DNA of 64,000 nucleotides from Vicingaceae bacterium (lineage in GTDB: Bacteria > Bacteroidota > Bacteroidia > Flavobacteriales_E > Vicingaceae): the NCBI GenBank assembly GCA_019429185.1, contig JAHYJH010000001.1, positions 36,821-100,820 of the forward strand. The letters are read 5' to 3'. A program made the position numbers and the translations under genes. This document shows positions 27,019 to 36,590 of this stretch, in pieces (positions within the stretch are counted from its first letter, which is position 1; every line of letters starts with the position of its first letter). A model generated the notes under the pieces. It was not told the origin of the DNA. It saw only the letters and a list, made by a program, of their open reading frames with translations, and searched no databases.

Positions 27019-27057
27019 ATTTGTTCGTGTTAGTTTCTATTAATTAATATTGTTTTA

Positions 27058-27672
27058 TTATAGTTTAATCCCCATAAAGCTCATAAAAGCTATTCCCATT
27101 AACCCACAAATGATAAATGTGATACCTAAACCTCTTAAAGGAGCAGGAACATGAGAGTATTTAATTTTTTCTCTTATTGCAGCAATAGCAACAATGGCTA
27201 ACCACCAACCTACACCAGAGCCTAATCCAAATACAGTTGCTTCACCTATGTTTGCATATTGTCTTTCTTGCATAAATAATGCTCCTCCTAAAATTGAACA
27301 GTTTACAGCAATAAGCGGTAAGAAAATTCCTAAGGCACCATACAACGCTGGAGCAAATTTTTCTACAGCCATTTCAACAATTTGTACAATAGAAGCTATA
27401 ACTGCAATAAACATAATAAAGCTTAAAAAACTTAAATCAACGGTTGCATATTCCTCTCCTAACCATGATAAGGCACCTTCTTTTAGTACATAGTTTTCCA
27501 ATAAATAGTTCATAGGAACAGTTACAACTAATACAAAAATTACAGCCATTCCCAAACCATTGGCAGTTTTTACTGTTTTTGATACTGCAAGGTAAGAACA
27601 CATACCTAAGAAATAGGCAAAAATCATGTTCTCTATAAAAATACCTTTTACAAATATGTTAATATATTCCAT
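27058..27672 (-). CDS. nqrE: Na+-NQR subunit E
   Basis: Polytopic inner-membrane subunit of the sodium-pumping NADH:quinone reductase, 204 residues with six predicted helices. [29 protein letters not shown] and [17 protein letters not shown] are characteristic; conserved cysteines in both segments correspond to those that hold an Fe-S centre between NqrD and NqrE. It follows nqrD by 56 nt. Confidence 0.96.
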   Translation of the reverse strand: MEYINIFVKGIFIENMIFAYFLGMCSYLAVSKTVKTANGLGMAVIFVLVVTVPMNYLLENYVLKEGALSWLGEEYATVDLSFLSFIMFIAVIASIVQIVEMAVEKFAPALYGALGIFLPLIAVNCSILGGALFMQERQYANIGEATVFGLGSGVGWWLAIVAIAAIREKIKYSHVPAPLRGLGITFIICGLMGIAFMSFMGIKL

Positions 27673-27728
27673 AATGCGTTTAAGTTTAAAGTTTGATGTT
27701 TAAAGTTTCAAGTCTATTTATCGTCAAT

Positions 27729-28382
27729 TTAATGATTTTCAATTAGTTTTTTGTTTCTGCTGCGTTGTATCCAAATGTAAATTCCAACGGTTATTAATGC
27801 CATTGGAGGCAATATCATTAAACCATTGTGTTGATAACCTGTGTTTTCTGCTAATGATGTTAATATTTCAATTTTTCCAATTACTGGGAAGGTTAATGTT
27901 CCTGATCCAAAAAGTTCTCTAAAAACGGCAACAACAATTAAAATAAGTCCATAACCAAAAGCATTACCAACCGCATCTAAAAAAGAAACACCAGGTTTGT
28001 TTCCAAGTGCAAAAGCTTCTAAACGTCCCATAATGATGCAGTTTGTAATAATTAAGCCCACAAAAACAGATAATTGTTTACTTACATCATAAACGAACGC
28101 TTTAAGAATTTGATCTACTAAAATTACCAAGCTGGCTACTATAACTAATTGTACTATAATTCTTATTCTTGAAGGTATAACTTTTCTGAGTAATGAAACG
28201 ATAACATTAGCTCCTATCATTACAAATAGTACAGACATAGCCATAACGAAAGCAGTTTCTACTTTAACGGTAATTGCTAATGCTGAACAAATACCTAATA
28301 CTTGAACTGTAATTGGATTGTCGTCATTAAGCGGATCCTTAATGAGTTTCATGTTCTTTTTTGAAAATAATGCTTCGCTCAT
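27729..28382 (-). CDS. nqrD: Na+-NQR subunit D
   Basis: Membrane subunit homologous to NqrE and to RnfE, 217 residues with six predicted helices. LIKDPLNDDNPITVQVLGICSALAIT and ITNCIIMGRLEAFA carry the conserved cysteines paired with those of NqrE for the intramembrane Fe-S centre. It lies 33 nt after nqrC, in the canonical operon order. Confidence 0.96.
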   Translation of the reverse strand: MSEALFSKKNMKLIKDPLNDDNPITVQVLGICSALAITVKVETAFVMAMSVLFVMIGANVIVSLLRKVIPSRIRIIVQLVIVASLVILVDQILKAFVYDVSKQLSVFVGLIITNCIIMGRLEAFALGNKPGVSFLDAVGNAFGYGLILIVVAVFRELFGSGTLTFPVIGKIEILTSLAENTGYQHNGLMILPPMALITVGIYIWIQRSRNKKLIENH

Positions 28383-28415
28383 ATTTTTTCAGATTAAAAT
28401 AAGTTAATTAAAATA

Positions 28416-29102
28416 TCAAGATTTAAGAAAAGGTTCATATACTTTTAATGTTCTAATAAGCATTTCTGTAACGCCATTACTGGTAATAGTTCCTCCACTA
28501 ATTGCATCAACCCCGTGTAAATCGCTATCTTTTGCTCCACCTTTTATAACTGTTATTGATTTATACGTTCCTGTTTCATCAAAAACTTTTTTACCAACAA
28601 ATGGAGCTTGAAACCAACCTTGGTTAATTTCGGCTCCTAAACCTGGTGTTTCTGTTTTATGGTCAAAACTTGCTCCAGCAACTGTGTTTTTATCTTCATC
28701 CAAGGCAATATATCCCCAAATTGGTCCCCATAATCCTTTTCCTACCAATGGGATAATAAATTTTCTACTTCCTTTATTTTCATAAACAAAAATGGGAAAG
28801 TTTTTTTGTCCTCCTGATTTGTATTCTTTCAATACATCTATATTAAACGCATCTCCTTCAACTTTTTGTCCATTCAAATCTAACACAATTTGTTCGGTAA
28901 TAAATTGATTAAAATTAGCTTCAGCTTCATCTCGGCTAACACTAACTCCTACCGATTGCAGTATGTTTTGCATTTTTTCAAGTTCTACATTTTTCTTTTG
29001 CATGGGTTTTAAACTTTCTGATGTGAAAGCCAAAATTAATGCTACTATTACTACCATTATTAAGGAAAATCCTATGGTATATTTATTGCTATTTACGTCC
29101 AT
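28416..29102 (-). CDS. nqrC: Na+-NQR subunit C (covalent FMN)
   Basis: A 228-residue subunit with one N-terminal membrane helix (TIGFSLIMVVIVALILAF) and a periplasmic flavin domain. The flavinylation motif is DAISGGTITS; the FMN is expected on Thr205 through a phosphoester bond made by ApbE, which is not encoded in this window. In many NqrC proteins the motif is SGAT; here the third residue is Gly. It is 12 nt from nqrB. Confidence 0.96.
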   Translation of the reverse strand: MDVNSNKYTIGFSLIMVVIVALILAFTSESLKPMQKKNVELEKMQNILQSVGVSVSRDEAEANFNQFITEQIVLDLNGQKVEGDAFNIDVLKEYKSGGQKNFPIFVYENKGSRKFIIPLVGKGLWGPIWGYIALDEDKNTVAGASFDHKTETPGLGAEINQGWFQAPFVGKKVFDETGTYKSITVIKGGAKDSDLHGVDAISGGTITSNGVTEMLIRTLKVYEPFLKS

Positions 29103-29114
29103 TTTTTTATAAAA

Positions 29115-30305
29115 TTAAGCGTTAACACTAACTCGTTTAAGTCGTCTTTTAATATTTGCACTTACCACATAATGATCGATAAGCGGAGCCATAATATTCA
29201 TAAATAAAATAGCCAACATTACTCCTTCTGGATAAGCAGGATTAAAAACACGTATCATTATGGCAAAAAAGCCAATGAAAAATCCATAAATGTATTTTCC
29301 TGTGTTGGTTTGTGAGCCTGTAACTGGGTCGGTAGCCATAAACACGGCTCCAAATGCAAAACCTCCAATTACTAATTGATGCAAAGGAGTAAGTTCCATA
29401 AATGGATTTGCTCCCCATAAATTGAACAACATTGCCATAACATAACCACCAACAAAAGTTGAAAGCATAATTCGCCAACTGGCAATTCCTGTTAGTAATA
29501 ACAACAATGCACCTAAACCTATGGCTAATGTTGATGTTTCGCCAATAGAACCAGGTATAAATCCTATAAAAGATTCCATAACACTGGCGTTCATATTTAT
29601 AAGTGCTTCTTGTCCGCCTTCTACTGCTTTTGCAAGTGGGGTTGCTCCAGAAAATCCATCAACTATTTTTTGTCCTTCTTCTAAGGAGGTATTTACCCAA
29701 ACTTCATCTCCCGACATTTTGGTTGGATATGCAAAGAATAAGAATGCTCTTGCTGTTAAAGCTACATTTACAATGTTCATTCCTGTTCCTCCAAAAACTT
29801 CTTTACCAATAACAACAGCAAAAATTGTAGCAACGGCAACCATCCAAAGTGGCACATCAACAGGAAGTACTAATGGAATTAACATACCCGATACTAAAAA
29901 TCCTTCCTGAATAGCGTGTTTATTGAGGGCTGCGAAAATAAATTCAACACCTAATCCAACACCATAAGAAACTATAATAATAGGAAGCACTTTTATTGCT
30001 CCAAAAATAAATTTATCCCAAAACAATGTGCAAACATGATCGCCTGTAACTACATCTCCAATGGCTAAAAAATGCTGATGTCCAACATTGTAAATACCAA
30101 AAAACAAAGCAGGAATTAAGGCGAAAATTACCATTACCATGGTTCTTTTCAAGTCTATTCCATCGCGAATATGTACGCCTTTGTGATTGGTGTGTCCTGG
30201 CACGAAAAGAAAAGTGTACATTCCGTCCCAAACCGTGTAAGCTAATGGAAATTTTCCATCGGCTTTCGGTTTTAATTTTTGCATAATGTCATCTAATGCT
30301 TTCAT
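29115..30305 (-). CDS. nqrB: Na+-NQR subunit B (covalent FMN, ion channel)
   Basis: A 396-residue polytopic subunit that carries a covalent FMN at Thr222 of GFSGATPLAKA and binds riboflavin and quinone; it forms the main Na+ path. GKEVFGGTGMNIVNVALTARAFLFFAYP and FMATDPVTGSQTNTGKYIYG are family signatures. It follows nqrA by about 126 nt, a gap holding a GC-rich CCCCTCCATCTCCCCCAAAAGGGGAGG palindrome-like segment that could fold in the polycistronic mRNA. Confidence 0.96.
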   Translation of the reverse strand: MKALDDIMQKLKPKADGKFPLAYTVWDGMYTFLFVPGHTNHKGVHIRDGIDLKRTMVMVIFALIPALFFGIYNVGHQHFLAIGDVVTGDHVCTLFWDKFIFGAIKVLPIIIVSYGVGLGVEFIFAALNKHAIQEGFLVSGMLIPLVLPVDVPLWMVAVATIFAVVIGKEVFGGTGMNIVNVALTARAFLFFAYPTKMSGDEVWVNTSLEEGQKIVDGFSGATPLAKAVEGGQEALINMNASVMESFIGFIPGSIGETSTLAIGLGALLLLLTGIASWRIMLSTFVGGYVMAMLFNLWGANPFMELTPLHQLVIGGFAFGAVFMATDPVTGSQTNTGKYIYGFFIGFFAIMIRVFNPAYPEGVMLAILFMNIMAPLIDHYVVSANIKRRLKRVSVNA

Positions 30306-30431
30306 ATATTATAAGTTTCAAGTTTTGCCCCCTCCATCTCCCCCAAAAGGGGAGGGTTTCCACCCCTCATTGCTAATGTTGTTTTTATATTTTTTTCTTG
30401 CGAAGACGCAAGGTTAATTGTTACATTAAAA

Positions 30432-31781
30432 TTAAGCCATTTCTTTTTTTAGCATATTTAACCCCTCTCTAACGTAGTGTTGTGCGGGTGTTTTTGAAGT
30501 GCAAGCGTATTCGCATAAAGCAAAATCTTCGGGAGCTACTTCATAAATACCTAAATTTTCCATTGCTTCTATATCGTTTACCAAAATTGACTTTATTAAT
30601 TGAACAGGGTAAATATCAAAAGGAAAAACTTTTTCGTATTCGCCAGTTACAACAAAGTTTCGTTCTTCACCATTCATATTGGTATTCAAATCATATTCTT
30701 TGTTGGGCATTAGTTTAGAGAAAAAAGTTCCTGATAAACTAAATTTATCAAATCCTGGTGCCATCCAACCAAAAAATTGATTGTTTCCGCCTTCGGGCAA
30801 CACGGTTAATTGGTAATCATAAAAACCTAAATGTCCATTTTCTGAAATTTGTGTTCCTGTTAGTGGATTCCCTGAAATATATCTTCCGCCTTCCTCTACA
30901 TTATCTTTTATAATGGCGTTAATGTTTGCTCCTAAAACGGTTTTTACATAAGCAGGTTTTTTTACTTTAGAACCTACAACTGCAACCGAACGAGTAGCAT
31001 CAAATTTTCCTTCTTTAAAAAGTTTTCCTATCACTAAAACGTCTAACGATTTAAGTGTCCAAACCACTTCGCCTTTGTTAATAGGGTCTATATGATGAAT
31101 TTGTACACCTACATTTCCTGCTGGATGCGGACCAGAAATTTTATTAATTTGTACGTTTTTAGCATTAGCATAAACGCTATCGGCATTTTCGTTTCCGTTT
31201 ACGTTTAAGTGTACTTTTCCTGAAGTAAGTTTGGTAAGTGCATTTAATCCTGCCTGAAAAACGGCATCTTTTCCGTGAGCTATAAAACCATAATCGGGTG
31301 CTAAAGGATTAGTGTCTAATGCTGTTATATGTATTGCTTTTGGTGTGTCAGATGGATTAGCTATCACATCATAAGGACGTTGGCGAATAAAGGGCCAAAC
31401 TCCACTTTTGAGTAAATTAGCTATTATATCTTCTTTAGATAAGGTTGATGGATCTGCTTTTACAAAACTTTCGTATTGTGTTTCGGCATCTGCTTTCACT
31501 TTCACTTCTAAAATCTTTCTTTTTTCACCTCTCACAATATCAGTTACTTCTCCGCTTATAGGAGAGGTAAACAACATTTTTTCGATTTCTTTATTAAAAA
31601 ACAATGCTGTTCCTGCTTTTACTTTATCACCAACTTTTACAGAAAGTTTTGGGGTTAAAGTTGGAAAATCTGATGGTTTTAAAACAATTTCGGTAGGAAT
31701 GAATGTGTTAGTATGTAACTTATCGGCAACACCTTTTAATTTGATATTAGCCCCTTTACTAATCTTAACGTCTTTTGACAT
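30432..31781 (-). CDS. nqrA: Na+-NQR subunit A
   Basis: A 449-residue cytoplasmic-side subunit of Na+-NQR, involved in quinone binding, with an N-terminal barrel-sandwich (lipoyl-like) region (KLSVKVGDKVKAGTALFFNKE), central SLBB-like and soluble-ligand domains and a Cys-containing C-terminus (LCEYACTSKTPAQHYVREGLNMLKKEM). First gene of the nqr operon; a consensus promoter lies about 30 nt upstream. The operon is complete, so the cell can couple NADH oxidation to Na+ export. Confidence 0.96.
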   Translation of the reverse strand: MSKDVKISKGANIKLKGVADKLHTNTFIPTEIVLKPSDFPTLTPKLSVKVGDKVKAGTALFFNKEIEKMLFTSPISGEVTDIVRGEKRKILEVKVKADAETQYESFVKADPSTLSKEDIIANLLKSGVWPFIRQRPYDVIANPSDTPKAIHITALDTNPLAPDYGFIAHGKDAVFQAGLNALTKLTSGKVHLNVNGNENADSVYANAKNVQINKISGPHPAGNVGVQIHHIDPINKGEVVWTLKSLDVLVIGKLFKEGKFDATRSVAVVGSKVKKPAYVKTVLGANINAIIKDNVEEGGRYISGNPLTGTQISENGHLGFYDYQLTVLPEGGNNQFFGWMAPGFDKFSLSGTFFSKLMPNKEYDLNTNMNGEERNFVVTGEYEKVFPFDIYPVQLIKSILVNDIEAMENLGIYEVAPEDFALCEYACTSKTPAQHYVREGLNMLKKEMA

Positions 31782-31808
31782 AATTTATCGAGATTGAAAA
31801 TAATGCAG

Positions 31809-31816
31809 CAAAAGTA
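31809..31816 (-). promoter_or_regulatory. Promoter -7 element of the nqr operon
   Basis: Minus-strand TACTTTTG (consensus TAnnTTTG) with a TTG about 18 nt upstream (31835-31837), located 28 nt before the nqrA ATG. Confidence 0.6.
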
Positions 31817-31919
31817 TAAATTTTGGTTATCCTGCAAAGTAAAATAGGTAAAAAAATTATATTATTTGACAAGTGCTTTACTAAGTCAGTTTAAACCATT
31901 AATTTAGCAGACTAAATTA

Positions 31920-32063
31920 GAGGCTGAACTGTAAAGTCCAACTTCTTCGTTATTCTTGTTTTAAAAACCAGTCATTTACAAAAGTAAACTCCTGATTTTC
32001 AAAACTTCGAAAGCCTCGAATTTAAACTTTACAGTTCAGCCTCTCGATTTTATGGACAAACTC
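31920..32063. mobile_element. Family 1-type element with a different TIR (copy C, hybrid)
   Basis: Between TA dinucleotides. The left end is GAGGCTGAACTGTAAAGT, whose complement occurs at about 32024-32042; after that the right end continues as the ordinary family 1 terminus TTTTATGGACAAACTC. The core (TTCTTCGTTATTCTTG, AAACTCCTGATTTTC) is that of family 1. It fills most of the gap between nqrA and the plug-protein gene. Confidence 0.65.
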
Positions 32064-32112
32064 TACTTAGTATTGATTATCAGTTAAATATTTAGTTAAA
32101 ACAAAAATTAAG

Positions 32113-33486
32113 ATGAATAAAATAGGTTTAAATGTATTTTTTTTACTAATAGTTTCAATACTGATTTTTTTTATTACCATCTCGTTTCGTTTTTTTACAT
32201 CGCCTTTTGGTATGAAAAATATGAAAAATAAAGTATCATTAACTCCCGATGACGATTATTTTAAATCAAATTTTTTGCGTTACGAGGACTTTATTTATAA
32301 TGAAAACATTAAAACGGTTTTGCTACACAATTCTTCATCTCAGCTAACAAATCCGATAATACCTTTAAATTCGGGTGAAATTTTAAAATTAACTTTTGAT
32401 GATTTCAGGATTCAACCTAGAGATTATTATTATTCTTTTATTCACTGCAACGCTAATTGGACGCCTTCCGACCTTAAAAACAACGAATTTATTGATGGTT
32501 ATTTTGAAGATATTATTTTCGATTATCACTATTCAATAAATACGGATATTTCTTATTTGAATTATCAATTGACTTTCCCAAATGAGCATGTAAAATTCAC
32601 AAAATCGGGCAATTACATCATTAAAGTGTATGAAGTTGGTAAAGAAAATGAACCTGTTTTAACTAAACGATTTATGCTGTATGAAAACCAAGTTTCTATT
32701 TCTATTGATACTAAAAGAGCCACCAGTGTTGAATATCAGTATTCTAAACAAGAAGTTGATTTTAAGATAGATCATACGGGTTACCAAATTTTAGATCCTT
32801 TTAGAAGTTTGAATGTGGTGGTGATGCAAAATTTTAGGTGGGACAATGCTATTTACAATCTACAACCAAGATTTATAAAAGACAATTTACTTGATTTTGA
32901 TTATGATGAAGAAAATAATTTTGATGGAAATAACGAATTTAGAGCATTTGATTTAAAAAGCATACGTTATCAAACCATGAATGTGGAACGAATTCAGTAC
33001 AATAATGAGAAAAAAATAAACGATGTTTTTTTAGTGTTTGATGAAAACCGTTCATACAAAAAATACTATACCCATCCTGATTTGAATGGGAATTTTTTAA
33101 TTAAAAGAAATGAAGGAGAAAACAGCTCTGTTGAAGCTGATTATGTGAACGTGCATTTTACGTTGGCAAACGTAATGCCTTTTGAAGATGGAAATTTATA
33201 TCTTTTTGGAAAATTTACCAATTGGAAATTTAAGGAAGAATTTAAAATGCACTATGATTCTATTTCGAGCAGTTATAAAAATGAGGTTTTGCTCAAACAA
33301 GGATACTATAATTATGTGTATTGTTTGCTGAAAGATGGTTCTAAAAATGTAGGTGATATTTCTGCTGTAGAAGGCACACACATGCTTACAGAAAATGATT
33401 ATTCTATTTTAGTGTATCACCGCTTACCCAATCAAATTTATGATAGATTGATAGGCTTTCATACGGCAAATACCAATGTAAAATAG
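32113..33486 (+). CDS. Type IX secretion system plug protein (DUF5103 family)
   Basis: A 457-residue protein. N-terminal hydrophobic export signal (MNKIGLNVFFLLIVSILIFF...), then the DUF5103 region: VLLHNSSSQLTNPIIPLNSGEILKLTFDDFR, YYYSFIHCNANWTPSDL, FPNEHVKFTKSGNYIIKVY and a C-terminal region with CBM48/Ig-like LANVMPFEDGNLYLFGKFTNWKF. In Flavobacterium johnsoniae a member of this family occupies the periplasmic mouth of the SprA translocon and closes it when PorV is absent. It is encoded alone, with T9SS substrate genes on both sides in the window. Assignment rests on family signatures; the gating role is inferred from the homologue. Confidence 0.88.
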   Translation: MNKIGLNVFFLLIVSILIFFITISFRFFTSPFGMKNMKNKVSLTPDDDYFKSNFLRYEDFIYNENIKTVLLHNSSSQLTNPIIPLNSGEILKLTFDDFRIQPRDYYYSFIHCNANWTPSDLKNNEFIDGYFEDIIFDYHYSINTDISYLNYQLTFPNEHVKFTKSGNYIIKVYEVGKENEPVLTKRFMLYENQVSISIDTKRATSVEYQYSKQEVDFKIDHTGYQILDPFRSLNVVVMQNFRWDNAIYNLQPRFIKDNLLDFDYDEENNFDGNNEFRAFDLKSIRYQTMNVERIQYNNEKKINDVFLVFDENRSYKKYYTHPDLNGNFLIKRNEGENSSVEADYVNVHFTLANVMPFEDGNLYLFGKFTNWKFKEEFKMHYDSISSSYKNEVLLKQGYYNYVYCLLKDGSKNVGDISAVEGTHMLTENDYSILVYHRLPNQIYDRLIGFHTANTNVK

Positions 33487-33788
33487 ATAGTTATCTCCTT
33501 TTAGAAGTATAGTAATGATTGAAAGAGCCTACCTTTTACGTCATCAGCCTAAGACAGACAGGTTTCTGAAATTTTTAAGGTACGAAGAAAAAATATCAGG
33601 AAACTCTTTTGTTTGCAATAATAAAGATTCCTGTTTCCGTTGCACTACACAGGAATGACGCACAGAGGAGTTGTAGTTTGTTTTTTTTCACATACCATTC
33701 GTGCATTCGCAACTATCAAATTGAAAAATTGTCAGTCATTTTAGAGTGATTTTAGGTTTAATTAGTCAATCTGTCATTAAATAGGTGG
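33487..33788. other. Gene-free spacer before htpG
   Basis: About 300 bp with no coding potential. It contains scraps such as CCTAAGACAGACAGGTTTCTG and ACACAGGAATGACGCACAGAGG, which look like remnants of dispersed repeats, and an AT-rich segment ahead of the htpG promoter. Confidence 0.5.
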
Positions 33789-33804
33789 TGGCATACGGTT
33801 TGAC
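33789..33804 (+). promoter_or_regulatory. Possible sigma-54-type (-24/-12) promoter of htpG
   Basis: TGGCATACGGTTTGAC resembles TGGCAYrN4TTGCW with correct GG-to-TG spacing but TTGA in place of TTGC. It lies 38 nt before the htpG ATG. The ORF track extends htpG through this element from a GTG, which is unlikely to be the real start. Confidence 0.35.
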
Positions 33805-33841
33805 TAATAGGAAAACTGTTAAACTTAAAAAATTAAAGACT

Positions 33842-35734
33842 ATGGCAAAAGGAAAAATTAAAGTTCAAACGGAGAACATCTTTCCCATTATTAAAAAATT
33901 CTTATACTCCGATCACGAAATATTTTTAAGAGAACTTATCGCCAATGCTACGGATGCGACTAAAAAGCTACATTCGTTAAGTGCCTTGGGCGAGTTTAAA
34001 GGCGAAATTGGTGATGATACCATACAAGTTACCTTAGATAAAAAAGCAAAAACACTTACAATTAGCGATAAAGGTATTGGTATGAGTGAGGAGGAGATTA
34101 AAAAATACATCAATCAAATTGCTTTTTCGGGTGCCGAGGAGTTTGTTAGTAAATTCAAAGACAAAACCGATACACAAAACATTATTGGTAAATTCGGTTT
34201 AGGGTTTTACTCTTCTTTTATGGTTGCCGAACGAGTGGAAATCATTTCAAAAAATTATAAAGACGAACCTGCTGCTCATTGGGAGTGCGATGGTAGTCCG
34301 GAATATAGCTTAAAACAAGCAAAAAAAGAAACCCGAGGAACGGACATTATTTTACACATTGCAGAGGATTCTACCGAGTTTTTGGAAGAACATCGAATAA
34401 AAACCTTACTTGGTAAATATTGTAAGTTTATGCCAATAGCTATTCAATTTGGTGAAAAATCAGATTGGGTGGATAATAAAAAAGGCAAAAAAGACAAAGA
34501 CGGTAACATTGAAAAAGAAGAAATTAAAGTTCCCAATATTATTAACAACCCCGCTCCAGCTTGGACTAAAACACCATCAACTTTAGAGGATAAAGACTAT
34601 GCTGATTTCTACAGAGAGTTGTACCCAATGAATTTTGAGGAGTCTTTGTTTCACATCCACTTAAATGTAGATTATCCGTTTAACCTTACCGGAATTTTGT
34701 ATTTTCCAAAAATAAAACCGAACATGGAAGTACAACGAGATAAAATTCAATTGTATTCTCGTCAGGTATTTATTACCGATTCTGTGGAAGGAATTGTGCC
34801 TGATTTCTTAATGTTGTTACATGGAGTTATCGATTCTCCTGATATTCCGCTAAATGTTTCTCGTTCATACTTACAAGCGGATGGAGCGGTTAAAAAGATT
34901 TCGAGCCACATCTCTAAAAAAGTAGCCGATAAGCTAGAAGAGTTGTTTAAAAACGACAGAGCAGATTTTGAAAAGAAATGGGACGATATTAAAGTATTTA
35001 TTGAATACGGAATGTTATCGGACGAAAAATTCTTTGAAAGAGCTCAAAAATTTGCTTTATACAAAACTACTGATGGTAAGTATTACACCATGGATGAACT
35101 TACTGAAAAAATCAAACCTTTACAAACCGATAAAGACAACAAAATTGTGTTTTTATACACTAGTAATGTGGAAGAACAACATTCGTTTATAGAAGCAGCA
35201 ACCAATAAAAGTTATGAGGTAATAGTATTAGATACAGCACTTACTGCTCATTTAGTAGGTAAGTTGGAGCAAACACTAAAAGACAGTACTTTTGCTCGTA
35301 TAGATGCCGATACTATTGATAAATTGGTAAACAAGGATGAAAAAATTCCTTCCAAATTATCTGATAAAGAACAAGAAAAACTAAAACCAATTATTGAGGA
35401 AGTAATAAGCAAAGATAAATTTACCGTGCTTTTTGAAAGCATGAATGAAACCGATCAACCTATGACTGTTGTTCAGCCAGAGTTTATGCGAAGAATGAAG
35501 GACATGAGTAAAGTTGGTGGAGGAATGAATATGTTTGGAGGTGCTATGCCCGATTCTTATAATTTAGTGGTAAATGCTAATCATCCTATTATTTCTAAAA
35601 TATTGAATGAGAAAGATGCAACGAAGCAAAAAGAAATTACCAAGCAGACTGCCGATTTAGCCATGCTTTCGCAAAATATGCTGAAAGGAGAGGAGCTGAC
35701 TAAATTTATCAAACGTAGTTTGGAGTTGATATAA
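33842..35734 (+). CDS. htpG: Molecular chaperone HtpG (Hsp90)
   Basis: ATP-dependent cytoplasmic chaperone, 630 residues from the ATG at 33842 (MAKGKIKVQTENIFPIIKKF). The ORF track begins at 33785 with GTG; that start is rejected because homologues begin near KxxxxxENIFPI and the added residues overlap the promoter. The N-terminal GHKL ATPase has LRELIANATDAT, SDKGIGMSEEEI and IGKFGLGFYSSFMVA; the middle domain has LYFPKIKPNMEVQRDKIQLYSRQVFI and DSPDIPLNVSRSYLQ with the catalytic-loop Arg; the C-terminal dimerisation domain follows. Length and motifs are complete. Confidence 0.97.
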   Translation: MAKGKIKVQTENIFPIIKKFLYSDHEIFLRELIANATDATKKLHSLSALGEFKGEIGDDTIQVTLDKKAKTLTISDKGIGMSEEEIKKYINQIAFSGAEEFVSKFKDKTDTQNIIGKFGLGFYSSFMVAERVEIISKNYKDEPAAHWECDGSPEYSLKQAKKETRGTDIILHIAEDSTEFLEEHRIKTLLGKYCKFMPIAIQFGEKSDWVDNKKGKKDKDGNIEKEEIKVPNIINNPAPAWTKTPSTLEDKDYADFYRELYPMNFEESLFHIHLNVDYPFNLTGILYFPKIKPNMEVQRDKIQLYSRQVFITDSVEGIVPDFLMLLHGVIDSPDIPLNVSRSYLQADGAVKKISSHISKKVADKLEELFKNDRADFEKKWDDIKVFIEYGMLSDEKFFERAQKFALYKTTDGKYYTMDELTEKIKPLQTDKDNKIVFLYTSNVEEQHSFIEAATNKSYEVIVLDTALTAHLVGKLEQTLKDSTFARIDADTIDKLVNKDEKIPSKLSDKEQEKLKPIIEEVISKDKFTVLFESMNETDQPMTVVQPEFMRRMKDMSKVGGGMNMFGGAMPDSYNLVVNANHPIISKILNEKDATKQKEITKQTADLAMLSQNMLKGEELTKFIKRSLELI

Positions 35735-35753
35735 AACCAAACCAAACCTAAAC

Positions 35754-35785
35754 AAACCTTGGAGGTTTTCAAAACCTCCAAGGTT
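35754..35785. repeat. Palindrome AAACCTTGGAGGTTTT-C-AAAACCTCC...
   Basis: A 15-bp arm inverted repeat with a one-base centre just after htpG; a half-copy (AAACCTTGGAGGTTTTTTT) follows at 35816. Could end htpG transcripts. Confidence 0.6.
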
Positions 35786-35841
35786 TAAAAAGGTTTATAC
35801 ATGTTAGCGTAAAGTAAACCTTGGAGGTTTTTTTAACTAAC

Positions 35842-35876
35842 AAACCTAACAGGTTTTGGAAACCTGTTGGGTTTAA
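35842..35876. repeat. Palindrome AAACCTAACAGGTTTT...CCTGTTGGGTTT
   Basis: Imperfect palindrome of the same design as 35754-35785 and 36591-36623 (AACCTnnnAGGTTTT, then its complement), but with a different inner sequence. Confidence 0.55.
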
Positions 35877-35939
35877 AATTCATAAAAAGATTGTGAATAA
35901 GATTTTGTAAAAAGCGAATTGCAACTCCTTCTCATTTAA

Positions 35940-35947
35940 TACATTTG
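35940..35947 (+). promoter_or_regulatory. Promoter -7 element of the LemA-TPM operon
   Basis: TACATTTG with an upstream TTG at 35919-35921 (18-nt spacing) and the ATG 33 nt downstream; matches the Bacteroidota consensus. Confidence 0.6.
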
Positions 35948-35979
35948 TATAACAATAATTAAAATTTAAAAACAAAAAC

Positions 35980-36570
35980 ATGAAAAAATCAATAATTGTA
36001 TTAGGTGTCTTAGGATTGCTTATTTTATGGCTAGTGTTCTCAGCAATTGGCTCCTACAACAGTATGGTAACCAAAGATGAAGCTGTTGACGGACAATGGG
36101 CACAGGTAGAAAATGTGTATCAACGTAGAGCCGACCTTATTCCTAACTTGGTTAGTACTGTTAAGGGATATGCTGCTCACGAAAAAGAAACCTTAGAAGG
36201 AGTTGTTAATGCAAGAGCCAAAGCTACTTCTACTACTATAAATGCTGATAATTTAGATGCAGCGGCATTGCAGAAATTTCAAGCAGCCCAAGACGGTTTA
36301 AGCTCTGCGTTATCTCGTTTGATGGTGGTGGTTGAAAAATACCCTGACTTAAAAGCCAACCAAAACTTTTTGGAGTTACAAGCTCAGTTAGAAGGTACAG
36401 AAAACAGAATTGCTAACGAACGTATGAAGTTCAATGAATCAGCTAAAGATTTCAATACTTACATCAGAAAATTTCCAAAAAACCTTTATGCAGGAATGTT
36501 TGGTTTTGAAAAAAGAGCGTATTTTGAATCTACCGAAGGTGCTGATGTAGCTCCAACTGTAGAATTTTAA
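35980..36570 (+). CDS. LemA family protein
   Basis: A 196-residue protein with an N-terminal membrane helix (IIVLGVLGLLILWLVFSAI) and a long helical LemA domain facing the periplasm (YNSMVTKDEAVDGQWAQVENVYQRRADLIPNLVSTVKGYAAHEKETLEGVVNARAKA; NERMKFNESAKDFNTYIRKFPKNLYAGMFGF). LemA proteins form helical bundles of unclear function, usually encoded with TPM-domain proteins, as here (TPM gene 66 nt downstream across a palindrome). Full family length. Confidence 0.95.
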   Translation: MKKSIIVLGVLGLLILWLVFSAIGSYNSMVTKDEAVDGQWAQVENVYQRRADLIPNLVSTVKGYAAHEKETLEGVVNARAKATSTTINADNLDAAALQKFQAAQDGLSSALSRLMVVVEKYPDLKANQNFLELQAQLEGTENRIANERMKFNESAKDFNTYIRKFPKNLYAGMFGFEKRAYFESTEGADVAPTVEF

Positions 36571-36590
36571 TAAGATTAATTTTTATATCT

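Noticed and set aside
33785-33841. Upstream GTG start for htpG
   Set aside because: It would add 19 atypical residues and translate the promoter-like region; homologues start at the ATG at 33842.
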